Notes under the pieces: generated by a model
Told to the model about the DNA's origin: nothing
Database searches by the model: none
Seen by the model: the letters and a program-made list of their open reading frames with translations, nothing else
Made by a program: the position numbers and the translations under genes
From: Littorina saxatilis
Taxonomy: Eukaryota; Mollusca; Gastropoda; Littorinimorpha; Littorinidae
DNA: 64,000 nt
Direction: 5' to 3'
NCBI RefSeq assembly: GCF_037325665.1
Contig: NC_090252.1
Coordinates: 52,844,158-52,908,157 of the forward strand
Part shown: in pieces, positions 12,572 through 24,200 of the stretch
Position numbering within the stretch: position 1 is the stretch's first letter
Layout of the letters: every line of letters starts with the position of its first letter

Positions 12572-12742
12572 GTGACTGCAACTTCGACACCATCAGCAAC
12601 ACCTCCCGTGTGCAGATCGGCGACAGGTGCGGATGGCGTCCCGTCTATCGTAATGCGCCGCTTGAGTGGGAAGTTACGAGGAGTACTACAGGGAGCGCTG
12701 GCACTGGGCCAACCAATGACCACACTACGAATTCTTATGAAG
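12572..12742 (+). CDS. Ig-superfamily membrane protein, exon 1 of visible set
   Basis: Acceptor TTTCAG and donor GAAG|GTATGC bound 171 nt that enter and leave in phase 1. It encodes 56 full codons, beginning DCNFDTISNTSRVQIGDRCG and ending NDHTTNSYE. GDRCGW has the spacing of an Ig strand carrying a conserved cysteine, and NTS and NFD.. give an extracellular look. Its out-phase fits the next exon at 16648. It may be the tail of a more N-terminal Ig-like domain. The start codon and signal peptide exon were not found upstream and may be outside the window or hidden among the repeats. Confidence 0.6.
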
Positions 12743-12754
12743 GTATGCACTTGT

Positions 12755-13089
12755 TGCACACACAGATTTGTTTGTTTGTTTGTTTGTTTAACGCCCAGCC
12801 GACCACGAAGGGCCATAGCAGGGCGGTGCTGCTTTGACATTTAACGTGCGCCACACACAAGACAGAAGTCGCAGCACAGGCTTCATGTCTCACCCAGTCA
12901 CATTATTCTGACACCGGACCAACCAGTCCTAGCACTAACCCCATAATGCCAGACGCCCGGCGGAGCAGCCACTAGATTGCCAATTTTAAAGTCTTAGGTA
13001 TGACCCGGCCGGGGTTCGAACCCACGACCTCCCGATCACGGGGCGGACGCCTTACCACTAGGCCACCGTGCCGGCATGCACACACAGAT
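12755..13089 (-). mobile_element. Full-length tRNA-derived SINE with 13-bp target duplication
   Basis: The SINE proper is 12768-13076 on the minus strand, flanked by perfect copies of TGCACACACAGAT (12755-12767 and 13077-13089). The head has an A box (TGGCCTAGTGG) and a B box (GGTTCGAACCC), and the 3' end runs GGCTGGGCGTTAAACAAACA with a (CAAA)n tail. The perfect duplication suggests a recent, LINE-driven insertion. It lies only 13 bp past the exon at 12572-12742. It also supplies the empty site for the MITE at 61262-61621. Confidence 0.9.
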
Positions 13090-13170
13090 GGCCAAATCTC
13101 AAAATGTTGACCGGGCGAGTAACTTCAAGAAAGTCACTAGAAAATTCGCTGGCCCGGTACATATACCACA
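13088..13170 (+). repeat. Partial copy of the CAGGGATGGCCAAATC MITE
   Basis: ATGGCCAAATCTCAAAATGT and the following GGGCGAGTAACTTCAAGAAA match the left part of 41597-41866. Only this end is present. Confidence 0.5.
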
Positions 13171-13334
13171 CAACAAATTATGAGTGTTAAATTTCTTTAC
13201 ACAATTAAGGGGTTACTTGTGTGTTCAAATCGCTCGACAGATACATTACACGTTTTGTGCACAGGTTCCTCTAAGCAATATGGACACATTTGTCCCATAA
13301 CTTGATTGACAAAAATGATTAAAGAAATAATTTG

Positions 13335-13395
13335 GGAACCCTGTATGTCAGTTGGTAGAGCACTGGACTTGTGATCCATGAATTTGAATCAGGGG
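13335..13395 (+). repeat. tRNA-like SINE head fragment
   Basis: GTCAGTTGGTAGAGCACTGG followed by ACTTGTGATCCATGAATTTGAATC resembles D-arm and T-arm boxes of a tRNA-derived SINE. Related heads appear at 30475-30530 and 15550-15570. The anticodon arm and T loop are degenerate, so it is not a tRNA gene. Confidence 0.45.
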
Positions 13396-13441
13396 GAAGG
13401 GTTGGGGGTCGGAACATTATTTTGTGTGCAAAGTTTCATAC

Positions 13442-13634
<193 letters not shown>

Positions 13635-13654
13635 TTATATATATATATATATAC

Positions 13655-14300
13655 TAGAGGAATACCCGGCTTCGCCGGGGTGAATCGCGAGACAGAGACA
13701 GACAGCGTGGCGGTTCATCACAATCACCTCTGCAGGCGAAGTCCTGTCAAACGGGATTGAGCATTTTAGAGCTTATTTCTTAGCCCTATATTATCTGTTG
13801 TGGCTTCTCAAATGCCAGAACATACAGACAGACAAAAGCCGCTAGACCCCATCACAAACAGAACTCTACAATCCACAGGTTTTTGCCCACACACACACAC
13901 ACAAACACACACACAGAGAAGCCGTATATATAAATATGTATATCTATATCTATAAATATATAGAGATAGGTGAGAGTGTATTTTTCGCGTGGCTATAAAT
14001 TGATTCGACCTTTTCACTTTGACAGTAAGAACAACTTACGGGTGCAAGGGAAGCGTTCTGGACAGCGCAGTGACATTCTAACAATAGAACCTCAGAAACG
14101 GGAATTTGGGGTGAACGGCGCGAGACAGAGACAGACAGCGTGGCGGTTCACCACAATCACCTTTGAAGGCGAAGTCCTGTCAAACGGGATTGAGAATTTT
14201 AGAGCTTATTTCTTAGCCCTATATTATCTGCTGTGGCTTCTCACATGCCAGAACATACAGACAGACAAAAGCCGCTAGACCACATCACAAACAGAACTCG
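13655..14300 (+). repeat. Pair of about 200-bp repeats beginning near TACCCGGCTTCGCCGGG
   Basis: 13685-13862 and 14115-14293 share a near-identical block from GACAGAGACAGACAGCGTGG to AAAGCCGCTAGACC.CATCAC. The first copy starts with AATACCCGGCTTCGCCGGGG next to (TA)n. Between them lies a CA run and a (TA)n-like stretch. They appear to be pieces of one dispersed element; the superfamily is unknown. Confidence 0.6.
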
Positions 14301-14464
14301 GGAAGCGTTGTGGACAGCGCAGTGGACAGCGCAGTGACATTCTAAAAATAGTAATAGTAACTTACAACTGAACGGGAAAGCCACACGAAGGAAGGGAGAT
14401 AAACGCCAAACACTGGAGAAGATAAGGAAGAGTTACTTATAATGGTGAAATGAACACAAAAACC

Positions 14465-14875
14465 AAAATCAGTTCAGCGCTGCGCGCTGAGAGCACGTGT
14501 TGAAATATCTCATCGATGATATTGTGTCCGGGGTGTAGCTGAATACGGTGTCCAAATTTGAAAAAGATCCACCGAGAACTTTGGCGTTGTGATGTGGTGT
14601 AGCGGCTATGGTGTGTCGGTATGGGGGCCCGGGTAGCTGAGGTGGAACCAAAATAGCTGAGGTGGAACCAAAATCGGTTCAGCGCTGCGCGCTGAGAGCA
14701 CGTGTTGAAATATCTCATCGATGAGGTTGTGTCCGGGGTCTCTCTGAATAAGCCCACCAAATTTGAAGCAGATCCATGGAGAACTTTGGCCGTGCATGGC
14801 GAATACACAAATACACAAACACACAGACACACAGACACAAGTCGTATATATATATAGATATATACAAACACCAGG
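14465..14875. repeat. Tandem pair of about 200-bp repeats
   Basis: GTTCAGCGCTGCGCGCTGAG followed by AGCACGTGTTGAAATATCTC occurs at about 14470 and 14677. Each copy runs on to GATCCA.(C/G)GAGAACTTTGG. AGCGCTGCGCGCT is itself palindromic. The second copy ends in CACA-rich sequence and (TA)n. It is probably part of the same element as 13655-14300. Confidence 0.6.
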
Positions 14876-14879
14876 GTGG

Positions 14880-15700
14880 ATCAGTTAGTTTGTAAGGGGG
14901 GTGTTCTTAGAATTCAAGAGTGTAAATCGAGGTCGCTAAGCGCCCGAGACCGATCAATGGGCATACCCCCCCCCTCCCCCCCCCAACCCCAACCCTCCTC
15001 ACCCCCAGAAAAAAAAATCGTTCGTGAGATCCATTACACATTTTGAGCACATGTTTTTCTGAGCTATATGTCCCAAGATGCAGCCAGAGAAAACGTTGTT
15101 TCCTTATTCACTTTCTTATAAGAATTACTTTTCGGGGGTGGGGGTACCGGGTGGGCAAATATGACCTTACAGAAAACACTGTAATTCGTAACGTTATCCA
15201 AACTGATATTTTTATCTTTAGAAAAACATTCCTTTGTGTAGATACAAGAATGGAGAGTATCACTTTATCATAATACACCACTTATCACTGTACATGCCGA
15301 AAATCATCGAGGATTGTCGAGGGCGTACATATACAATTATCACCCATTTAGTGGTAAAAACGTTATAACACAAAATTTACTCCACAGATCATAACCAAAT
15401 TTGAACACAGCTTAGTTCACTATATACCGTTACTATACCTAAGAAAACCATAGAGTGTTTTCTTATTGCTTACACCACAATTATCCCCACACCACCCCCA
15501 CCCCCATATCTTGACTGACAAAAATGATGAAAACATTCATTTAGGAGTCAAGTAGGTCAGTTGGTAGGGAGAAGTGTGCAAAGTTTCATAAAAATCTGTA
15601 TATTAGTTTTCTCTGAATCGCAATACAAACACATACACCCAACCACTTAGTGCCCTTAGTGCACCGATACCCCCTACCAACCCACCCCCCTCCCCGAACA
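14880..15700. other. Low-complexity and unassigned intronic sequence
   Basis: C-rich runs (14965-15005, 15490-15510, 15665-15695) and a weak family A-like tail near 15575-15625 (GCAAAGTTTCATAAAAATCT). No exon is seen. The sequence runs into an assembly gap. Confidence 0.4.
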
Positions 15701-15900
15701 NNNNNNNNNNNNNNNNNNNNNNNNNNNNNNNNNNNNNNNNNNNNNNNNNNNNNNNNNNNNNNNNNNNNNNNNNNNNNNNNNNNNNNNNNNNNNNNNNNNN
15801 NNNNNNNNNNNNNNNNNNNNNNNNNNNNNNNNNNNNNNNNNNNNNNNNNNNNNNNNNNNNNNNNNNNNNNNNNNNNNNNNNNNNNNNNNNNNNNNNNNNN
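15701..15900. other. Assembly gap (200 N)
   Basis: A run of N. Its true length is unknown; the round size suggests a scaffolding placeholder. Confidence 0.99.
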
Positions 15901-16017
15901 GCTTTTTTTCAAATTTGCCTTGTTTTAACCTAATTTTTTTGGTTAAAACTTGTCTAAATTTCTAAATTCTTTCTTAATAATTATCAAATCCACACTTTGG
16001 CCTTAAATCAAAGTGTT

Positions 16018-16327
16018 TCCCTTCACAGATATCCCCTTGGGGTTGTCAGATGAGGGTAGTCTCCCATGCCAACAGAAGCTACCATTCAGAGAGTGGTTTG
16101 CTTCTTAGTTGGATACCATGGGTTGACAACTCTCGCCATCAGTACCACCTGACCACTGATGAGACACAATAGTGTCGAAACACGTGTCTGGTCTAGGTAC
16201 AAAAACAATGGTCCTCCTCAGGACTTGATTACCTCGTGATACGTCCCCCACAAAAGGACTTTGTTCTGTTTATCTCGGTCACTTTTGAGGAGCGTCTGAT
16301 GCTCCCAATCGGCTGTCTGTGAAGGGA
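16018..16327 (+). mobile_element. Hammerhead-bearing unit with 12-bp inverted ends
   Basis: TCCCTTCACAGA at 16018-16029 is perfectly inverted at 16316-16327, bounding a 310-bp unit that contains the hammerhead at 16147-16198. There is no coding sequence. Metazoan retrozymes and some Penelope-like elements are known to carry such ribozymes, so this may be a small non-autonomous retroelement. Only one copy is in the window, so the boundaries are tentative. Confidence 0.5.
16147..16198 (+). ncRNA. Type I hammerhead self-cleaving ribozyme
   Basis: The conserved core CTGATGA is at 16156-16162 and GAAA at 16177-16180. Stem II is GACAC/GTGTC closed by an AATA tetraloop (16163-16176). A minimal stem III (ACACGTGT) precedes the C at 16188, the expected cleavage position (GTC). 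Stem I pairs GACCA (16151-16155) with TGGTC (16189-16193) and extends with ACCT/AGGT across one bulged T. All catalytic-core bases are present. The very short stem III matches the Schistosoma and newt type, which usually works best as a dimer. Confidence 0.85.
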
Positions 16328-16329
16328 TA

Positions 16330-16640
16330 CTTCTTTCTCTCTCTTTCTCTGCTAAGAGATTTTAACAAATCTTGGAAGAAAGTCTCTGCTGACTTTCAAT
16401 TGTTTCTTTCACAATTTCTGATGTTTTATATTTATATATATAATATATGTGCGTATGTTTCTGATACATTATAATAGTGCAATGTGTTATTCATTGATAT
16501 GCGTGTGATTGTACTGTACACAATTTTATGTTATTGCTCCCCTCCCCTCTTTGAGCAGGGCTTAACCTTTATACATATTATGTATTATATTAAATATTAT
16601 TATCATTATTATTATTACTATTAGTAGTAGTATTATATCT
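16330..16640. other. Intron sequence before exon 2
   Basis: AT-rich, with short TA and ATT runs. No additional feature is seen apart from the splice acceptor at its end. Confidence 0.5.
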
Positions 16641-16647
16641 TGTTTAG

Positions 16648-16835
16648 CTGGCCAAGCCGCCGTTAAACTCACCTTCAGTCAACCCAAGGTGACCTTGACT
16701 GGCTCCGCCGCCTTCCCTGTGATCTTGAGATGTGAAGTCAATGGCACGGACGTTAAAGAGATCCGTGTGACGCACGGGGAGACCAAGAAACTGGTCGCTG
16801 TCTCCCAGAAAGACGTCAGCGAAGGATCGGCTCAG
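16648..16835 (+). CDS. Ig-superfamily membrane protein, exon 2: first half of Ig domain 1
   Basis: Acceptor TTGTTTAG and donor CTCAG|GTTTGC bound 188 nt, entering in phase 1 and leaving in phase 0. It encodes 62 full codons. VKLTFSQPKVTLTG looks like A/B strands and FPVILRCEVNGT carries the first Ig cysteine. Where most Ig domains have the core tryptophan, the sequence reads KEIRVTHGE, so that residue is replaced. The domain is completed by the exon at 29730. A 12.9-kb intron full of nested repeats separates the two. Confidence 0.8.
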
Positions 16836-17140
16836 GTTTGCTGCTGTTAACAGAGATCCAGTGAGGGAGAGAGAGGGGGGAGGGTGTGTGGTGAGAGAGA
16901 GAGAAACTGAAACTGAAACTGAACTTTATTACCAAAGGATAGAAGTTTTAGGCAAAGCCTAATCTTACAACCTGCCCCTTAATACAGACGCACATAATAT
17001 AGATAGTAAGAAGGAAAAAGATTTGTTTCTTACAGACGTACATAATGTAAATAGTAACAAAGGAAAAGGGTTATGGTTTCTTATACACACTCAAAAATGG
17101 GAAAACAATATAGTGTGGAATTTGCAATGTGGGGAGGAAT

Positions 17141-17149
<9 letters not shown>

Positions 17150-17204
<55 letters not shown>

Positions 17205-17275
17205 GAGAGAGAGAGGGGGGGGGGGGGTGAGAGAGAGACAGATAGACAGAGGGTGAGAGAGAGAGAGGGGGTAAT
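17150..17275. repeat. (GA)n microsatellite with poly-G
   Basis: About 50 bp of pure GA is followed by GAGAGG variants, a G run and more GA. Confidence 0.9.
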
Positions 17276-17711
17276 TTGGTTAACAAGTGTTATTACTCAT
17301 TCAACAACCCAGAGAGTCATGCAAGATTGATTCAGCATCGATGGTATTAGGCTACTCCTTTCTCCTGCAACGTGAGTCCATTTTAACAGATTATCCAAGG
17401 CATTCTTCAAGGTAACTCGAACACATAGCAATAAGTAGCATACGTATGCCGACCCTCCTTACTCCCCCCACCCCCTCCCCCCCCCCCCCTCATCCCCCGA
17501 TGACGTTGTTCCGGAATTTGTATTTTAAAATATGTAGATGCTTCTTGATGCATCAATGCGTTTTGTTGTGACAATTGCCAAGTGTGATGCTGATGACGAT
17601 GCTGATGACGGCAATTATGATAGCAAGACACCGCGATTATGACGAAAACGACGACGAAAATGATAATGATGACAACAACATAAATGTGTGTGTATGTATG
17701 TGAAGTCAATG

Positions 17712-18037
17712 ACCCAGCCAGCAAGACATTAGCGGCCGATAATCGGCCGAACACCCTTCAAAAAGTCGGGCCGGTGACGTCAAAACATACGACGCGGGTG
17801 TTGGCCCGACTAACTTTTGCAAAGAGGCAACGAGGCGGCCGACAGGCGGCCGAACACCTGTACTATGGCGGCACGCATCCGGTCCGATGTTAATCGGCCC
17901 GATGACTTGTTGGACCTGCGGCCCGACACCTTATGCCGACATCGGGAAGATATCAATTTCAGCGGGAAGACATCGGGACGATGTCGGCCCGCAGGTCCAA
18001 CAAGCCATCGGGCCGATTAATGTCTTGCTGGCTGGGT
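17712..18037. mobile_element. GC-rich MITE with 20-bp TIRs
   Basis: ACCCAGCCAGCAAGACATTA at 17712-17731 is exactly inverted at 18018-18037. The 326-bp interior is full of CGGCCGAT-, ATCGGCCG- and CATCGGGCCGAT-type palindromes and is far more GC-rich than its surroundings. No clear target duplication is seen. It has no coding capacity. Confidence 0.75.
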
Positions 18038-18039
18038 GC

Positions 18040-19078
18040 AGCTACAGCAGTATGTACCCCCCCCCCCCCCCGCCCCCCAAGTGTAACAGTGCAAAATTCA
18101 CTTAAAGCTACAGCTACAGCAGTACAACCCCCCTCCCCCCAGTGTTACAGTGGAAAACAAACCTACAGATACAGATACAGCAGTATGTACAACCCCCTCC
18201 CCCCCCCCCCCCCAGTGTAACAGTGCAAAACACAACACCAGCTACAGATACAGCAGTATGTAGACCCCCCCCCCCCCCCGCCCTCACTGTAACAGTACAA
18301 AACACACCTACAGCTACAGATACAGCCGTATGTACAACCCCCCCCCCCCCCCCTCAGTATTACAGGATAAAACACACCTACAGCAACAGATTCAACATAG
18401 TGCAAAAATTACTTACAGCTACAGCCGTATGTACACCCCCCTCCCCCTTAGTAACAGTACAAAACACACCTACAGCTCCAGTTACAGCAGTATGTATACC
18501 CCCCCCCCCCCCCAATGTAACAGTGCAAAACACACTTACAGCTACAGATTCAGCAGTATGTACAACCCCCCCCTCCCCCAACCCAAGTGTAACAGTGCAA
18601 AAAACACCTACAGCTACAGCAGTATGTACCCCCCCCCCCCCCAACTGTAACAGCACAAATCGCACCTACTGCTACAGATACAGCAGTGTGTACAACCCCC
18701 CCCCCCCAGTGTAACAGTGCAAAACACACCTACAGCTACAGCATTAATATGTACAACCCCCAACCCCCCCCCCCCCCCCTGCCCCCACTGTAACAGTACA
18801 AAACTCATTTACAGCTACAGATTCAAAATTATGTACACCCCCTCCCCCCGCTGCCACCACTGTAACAGTACAAAACATACAACACTCCACCCCCTTCCCT
18901 CGTGTAGAGCGCAAAACACACCTAGAGCTACAGATACAGCAGTATACAACCCCAATCCCCCCCCCCCCCCCCCCTGTGTGCAAAACACACCAACAGCTAC
19001 AAAAATAGCAGTATGTTCAACCCCCCCCCCTACTGTAACAGTACATAACACACCTACAGCTACAGCTAGTTACATCTA
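18040..19078. repeat. Poly-C minisatellite, left block
   Basis: About 15 imperfect units of 60-75 bp. Each contains CTACAGCTACAGATACAGCA, GTATGTACA, a run of roughly 8-18 C, then a TGTAACAGTGCAAAACACA-like segment. The C runs vary in length, which is typical of slippage. The array continues at 28086 beyond the nested insertions. The minus strand has regularly spaced G tracts. Confidence 0.9.
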
Positions 19079-19599
19079 TGCTTGGCGCTGGTGGACAATA
19101 TTCACTTTTTTGGCCAAAACCGCCAGTTTTGGCCAAAAAAGACAAAGATTTGGCCAAAACAACCCACACATTTGGCCAAATAAAATAGATTTGGCTATAA
19201 CTTTTTTTTGGCCAAAACTTTCTATGTAAAAGTTTTGGCCAAAACTGTTTATGTTAGCTAAAACGGGAGATTTGGCCAAACTTCTGCCACAATAAGATTT
19301 GGCTAAAAAAAGATTTGGCCAAACAGAAAAGATTTGGCCAAATCTTCACTTTTTGGCCAAATCTTTTTTGTTTGGCCAAATCTTTTTTTGGCCAAATCTT
19401 TTGTATTTGCTGGCGCTGGTGGACAATATTCACTTTTTTGGCCAAATCTCTTTTTGGCCAAAACTTTGCTTTTTTGGCCAAAACTTTGCTTTTTTGGCCA
19501 ATACCGCCAGTTTTGGCCAAAAAAGTGTGTTTTTGGCAAAATAAGTGAATATTGTCCACCAGCGCCAAGCAGCTTGGCGCTGGTGAACAATATTCACTT
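19079..19599. repeat. TTTTGGCCAAAA palindrome array, left part
   Basis: The palindrome TTTTGGCCAAAA or its TTTGGCCAAATC variant recurs about every 20 bp. The block opens with TGCTTGGCGCTGGTGGACAA followed by TATTCAC, which is the inverse of the array's far end at about 28055-28085. The array is interrupted at 19600 by LTR element 2 and resumes at 26733. Confidence 0.9.
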
Positions 19600-21147
19600 T
19601 GTCACGTTTCACTATATCACTTAAGGTGATTATGAACCGGTTAATTACTACTAATTAACTAACCACACCACGATCCACTCTCGCAGTCATACAATTAAAT
19701 AGAGTCAACAAAAGTATAAGTTTCAGACGCCTGTTTATGTATAAACTCGCCACCTCCCTCGAGCCTTCACTCAAAATATGTTCCTTTTACGTTCTCAACA
19801 CGTAAAAAACCAGTGTTCACTGACAAAATGCCAGTAGTATATAGAAAATTATAGTAACACGCTGAACCCGTGTAAATATAGTTAAATGCGAATGTTCTGT
19901 TCGAAAAGCTCTAGTTCGTGCAGGGGTCACACACCCCACGTTGTCACTACTCCAATGAAATCACAGATACGAAAAGACAACGGTGGTCAACGGGGTGCGT
20001 ACGACATGGTGCACTTAGCTTTATCTCTGCTGCTGCTGCTTAGCCGGTATGCTGGTTAGTCGGTTCGCTGGTTAGCCGGTTCGCTGGTTAGCCGGTTCGC
20101 TGGTTAGCCGGTCCGCTGGTTAGCCGGTCCGCTGGTTAGCGTAGCTTCAACAGGTCCCGCCAAAGTCAGCCGTGCAGATGTTACAGGAACACGTAACAAA
20201 GCGAAGCGAAGGCTGCAAACAGAAAGCATCGGTGCACTAAACATGTCAGCTACCCCTCACCCACCACCTTAAAACATGTCATCTTTAAATATCTCATCGA
20301 GCACGTGGGCCTGCACAAAACGGACTTTTTACAACAACAAAACAGTCATTTTCCGTCCTTCTCTCCCTATCTGCAAAAACCATATACAGATTAGTATTTT
20401 AGCGTCACAGAGAGTAAATTATGCGCTAACCTGGAAAGAACAACAGAGAGTATTTCATTCCACAAACACAGACTCATCAACAGCGTTAAATAATGATTTA
20501 TTACCTCAAAAGCCTATGATTGTACTCTCAATGGAAGCAAAGTCCGCCTCCTCCCTGGAACAGCCTCTGTTCGTCAACAGTGACCAAAAACGTCCAGAAC
20601 CCCTTGTCGAATCCTTATGCGAAAGCCATCGCCGACGAAGGAATGTTGACGACTTGTCCTCAGCAAAATATGTGGCAGTGTGAAGGAAATAACCGGTGGA
20701 AGCTCCCCTAGAGTGCCGAATACAATATTCGGTGAAAAACCATCATACTCTAGAAACTGTGTATTAGATCCTTCCCCTTCTGCCGCTGGGTGTCAAGTGC
20801 GCCGCCCTTGTGTCTCAGTCAGACAACCTAGCCAATAACACGTGACTGACCTTGTCACAAAACCAGTCCAGCTATACACAATTCTGCCTCCCCAAGCAGA
20901 AAAAAGACACGAGAAACTCAATCCCTGAAAATCCCGTGCGCGCTGTCAGCGAAAAACCGTCAGCCCTATGACAGCAGAAACCTCCACTGTAAAACTCGTG
21001 CGCAGCAAACCCTCCGTGTTCATTGAGCACTGTCAGCAAACTCTGCTGTAGCCCAATATCACGTACAGGCGCTTTCTATCATAATCGACCAAGAACAGGC
21101 ACTCCACTGAGTGACACTTTCTTGGTCTCTGTCACCCGATCGTGACA
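19600..21147 (-). repeat. 3' LTR of element 2
   Basis: TGTCACGTTTC...ATCGTGACA, 1548 bp. It contains a 16-bp minisatellite (GGTTAGCCGGTTCGCT type) near 20043-20135. It differs from its partner by a handful of substitutions and small length changes. Confidence 0.9.
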
Positions 21148-21220
21148 CACCTCCCCTCTTCAAGACGAAACCTCGGTTTCGCTCACAGTCATGTTCTCCT
21201 CTACAGCCCGAGAGAGAAAG

Positions 21221-24200
21221 TCAGCTCCAACATTGTTGGCGCCCGGAATGACGCGTACCGTGAATTGGTACGGTTGGAGAATCAACGCCCAGCGCATAAG
21301 TCTGGCGTTTGCCAACCTTGCAACCTGAAGATATTGCAGAGGTTGATGGTCTGTTTCCAGACAGAAAGGTCGTCCTCAAGAACGAGCAACCCCTCGTTTC
21401 ACCCCTGATAACTGCAACCTTCTCTGTCTTCTTGTCTTTGTTCTTCTGGTCTTTGTTCTTCTCCCCGTAGGCTGTCCTCTCTATGTAGGCGCGCAGCAGG
21501 TTGGCGTGGTACAGGCGTGCTTTCCCGTGCATCATGATCCTGTAGTCGTTCTGGCCCACTTTCGCTGTCACCTCAAAAGGTCCTTGCCACTGCAGTTGTA
21601 GCTTGTTGTGTTTGACAGGTAGAAGTAGCAACACCCGTTCTCCAATCTTGAAGCTGCGCGGCCGTGCCTTGCGGTCGAATCCTCGCGCGTAACGCTGTGC
21701 TGCTCTTCCCAGGTTCTCTTGAGCCAGTTTGCAGGTCTCTTCAATCCTGTTCCTGAGTTCTACTATGTAGGTCGCTGTCGTCTGCACCTCCTCGTCAGCT
21801 TCTTCGTCCGTCCAAGCCTGACGCAGGATAGCCATGGGACCGCGTACCTGTCTGCCGTACAACAACTCAAATGGGGAAAAGCCCAAGCTCTCCTGAGGAA
21901 CCTCGCGGTATGCAAAGAGCAATGCTGGGATGTACCTGTCCCACGTGCGTGGTTTCTCCTGAGCTAGTTTCCTCAGCATGGTCTTCAAGGTGCCATTGAA
22001 CCTCTCCACCAGTCCGTTGCACTGAGCATGGTAAGGAGTGGTGAAGTGCTGCTCCAGTGATAGCAGTCGTGCTGCCTCCGCCATCACTCCTCCCGTGAAC
22101 TGCGTGCCTCTGTCGGTGAGTACCTCTGATGGAATTCCCAGCCGGGACCACATAGTAACCAGAGCCTCAGCTACTCGCGTGGCTTCAATCGATTTCAGAG
22201 GGATCGCCTCTGGGTATCGAGTAGCGTAGTCCACCATGGTCAAAATGTATCTGTTTCCGTCCTCAGACGCAGGCAAGATGGGCCCGATGATGTCCACTGC
22301 CACCCGACGAAAGGGTTCGTCGATGAGCGGCATCTTCTCTAAGGGGACCTTCCTCACCCTTCCTTTGGCAACCACCTTCTGGCACTTATCGCAGGACGCA
22401 CAGAAACGTCGGACATCCGTGCAGATGCCTGGCCAGTAAAAGTGGCGCCAGACACGATCCGTGGTCTTCTTGGTACCAAGATGACCTCCCAGAATCGAGT
22501 CGTGTGCCGTTGCCATGACACCCTCGCGAAACTCGCGAGGCACGACAACCTGTTTGAATGTACCTTCTTGGTTGCTGAACTCCCGGTAGAGCAACTTCTT
22601 GTCCCTGAGGAACTTTGACCTCCCATGCTTCCCGCTCAGCTTCACCTTCCCCGACTTCGCGTGCTCCCGAGGAGTCGCTAATGTCGGATCAGATGCCTGA
22701 GCCTTCGCGAGAAGCGCGGGGGTCACGTTCCCCAGGGCAGCTCGTGCAGCAGGTAGGGGTTTGAGAGGTTTGTCCTCTCGCTCCGCCTGTGCCCGCGTGA
22801 GCACTGAAATGACGTCGGGAGACCGATAAACGGGAACCTCCCTGGTGACGCCGTCCACAAACTGAACCCGGTTTCCAATGAGCAGGTCGCATGGAGGATC
22901 GTCCATGACGACGGCCACAATGGTCCCCGTGAACAACGGTGTTACGACCTTGATCACTGCCGTGTTCAAGTCGTAAGCGTGAGATGCCTCGGCCATTCTC
23001 ACCCTGATGCTGTCTCCTGTGTAGGCCATAGCTGGAACTAGACTCGCCCGAACCACTATCATGTCTGCCCCTGTGTCCCGCAGACCTTCGCCCTTCACTC
23101 CGTTAACGTAGACGTTGCAGTGGGGCTGGAAATGTTTCCTGGAGCACGGAACGCAGAGTTGTGGAATTGTGCATGAGCTCGTGACGTCCCTTAACTCCTC
23201 ACTGCCAACAAAGTGTACGCCCTTCTGGTCAGCCTGTCTCTTGTGGCAGTCCTTCTTCACGTGGCCCCGCTTGTTGCAGTAGTAACACTGGATGTCAGTT
23301 CTGGAACCTGATCCTTTGTGTCCCTGATCGTCCTTGGGTCCTGAAGAACCTGGATTTCCCGATTTTCCCGGCCGTGAGCCTGAAGATTTGCCGGAGATCG
23401 CCTGGGCGTCCTCGTGTACTCTGATCCAGTCGGCTGCCTCCTGAGTAGTCTTTGGCTGGTGTTCCTGCACGAAGGTCACCACCTCAGGTCGCAGGCTGGA
23501 CATCAGTTGTTCCATGACTATGAGGTCGGCAAGGTCGTCGACGGTCCAGTTCTTCTCGGCCATCTCCACCCAGCGCCGCAGGTAGAGATTAAGGCGTGCC
23601 ACAAACTGATGGCTCAGCTCGCCGCTCAGTCTCTTGCTGTTACGCAGACGTCGTCTGTAGGCTTCCGCAGTCAGGTTGAAGCGCTGGAGTAACGCCTTCT
23701 TTAGTGCCTGATAGTCTCTCGCCTCGTCGTCATCCAAAGCGTTGTAGAGCTGCAATGCGCGTCCTTTTAAGCAGGTGCTAAGGCGGCTAGCCCACGTGGC
23801 CTCTTCCCACTTCTGGTCAGATGCAATGCGCTCAAACCGGCGTAAAAAGTCGAGCTCGTCCTTGTCATCGTCGAACGTCGGCAGTCTCGTACGGTCGGCA
23901 ACAAACGTCGGCGCGCTAGCCTGAGTAAGCGTACCCTTCTCGGCCTGTAGCCTAGCTAGCTCTAGCTGGTGATCGCGATCCGCCTGTTCCTTCCGGTCTA
24001 GTCTGTCACGTTCGTCTTTCTTTTCCTGTCTGTCAAGTTCGGCCTGTCGTTCGGCCTGTCGTTCCTGTCTCTCAAGCTCGTCTTTCTTTTCCTGTCTGTC
24101 TCGTTCTCTTTCTTGTCTGTCAAGTTCGTCTTTCTCTTTCCGTTCTTGTCTGTCAAGCTCGTCTTTCCTTTCCTGTCTGTCTCGTTCTGCCTGTCGTTCC

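Noticed and set aside
12768-13076. tRNA gene
   Set aside because: A and B boxes are present, but they head a longer SINE body with a (CAAA)n tail and target duplications.
20276-20683. 135-codon frame (and copy at 25861-26268) antisense inside the LTRs of element 2
   Set aside because: It lies antisense within LTR sequence, is only partly kept in element 3's LTRs, and has no recognisable domain. Identical LTRs explain its repetition.
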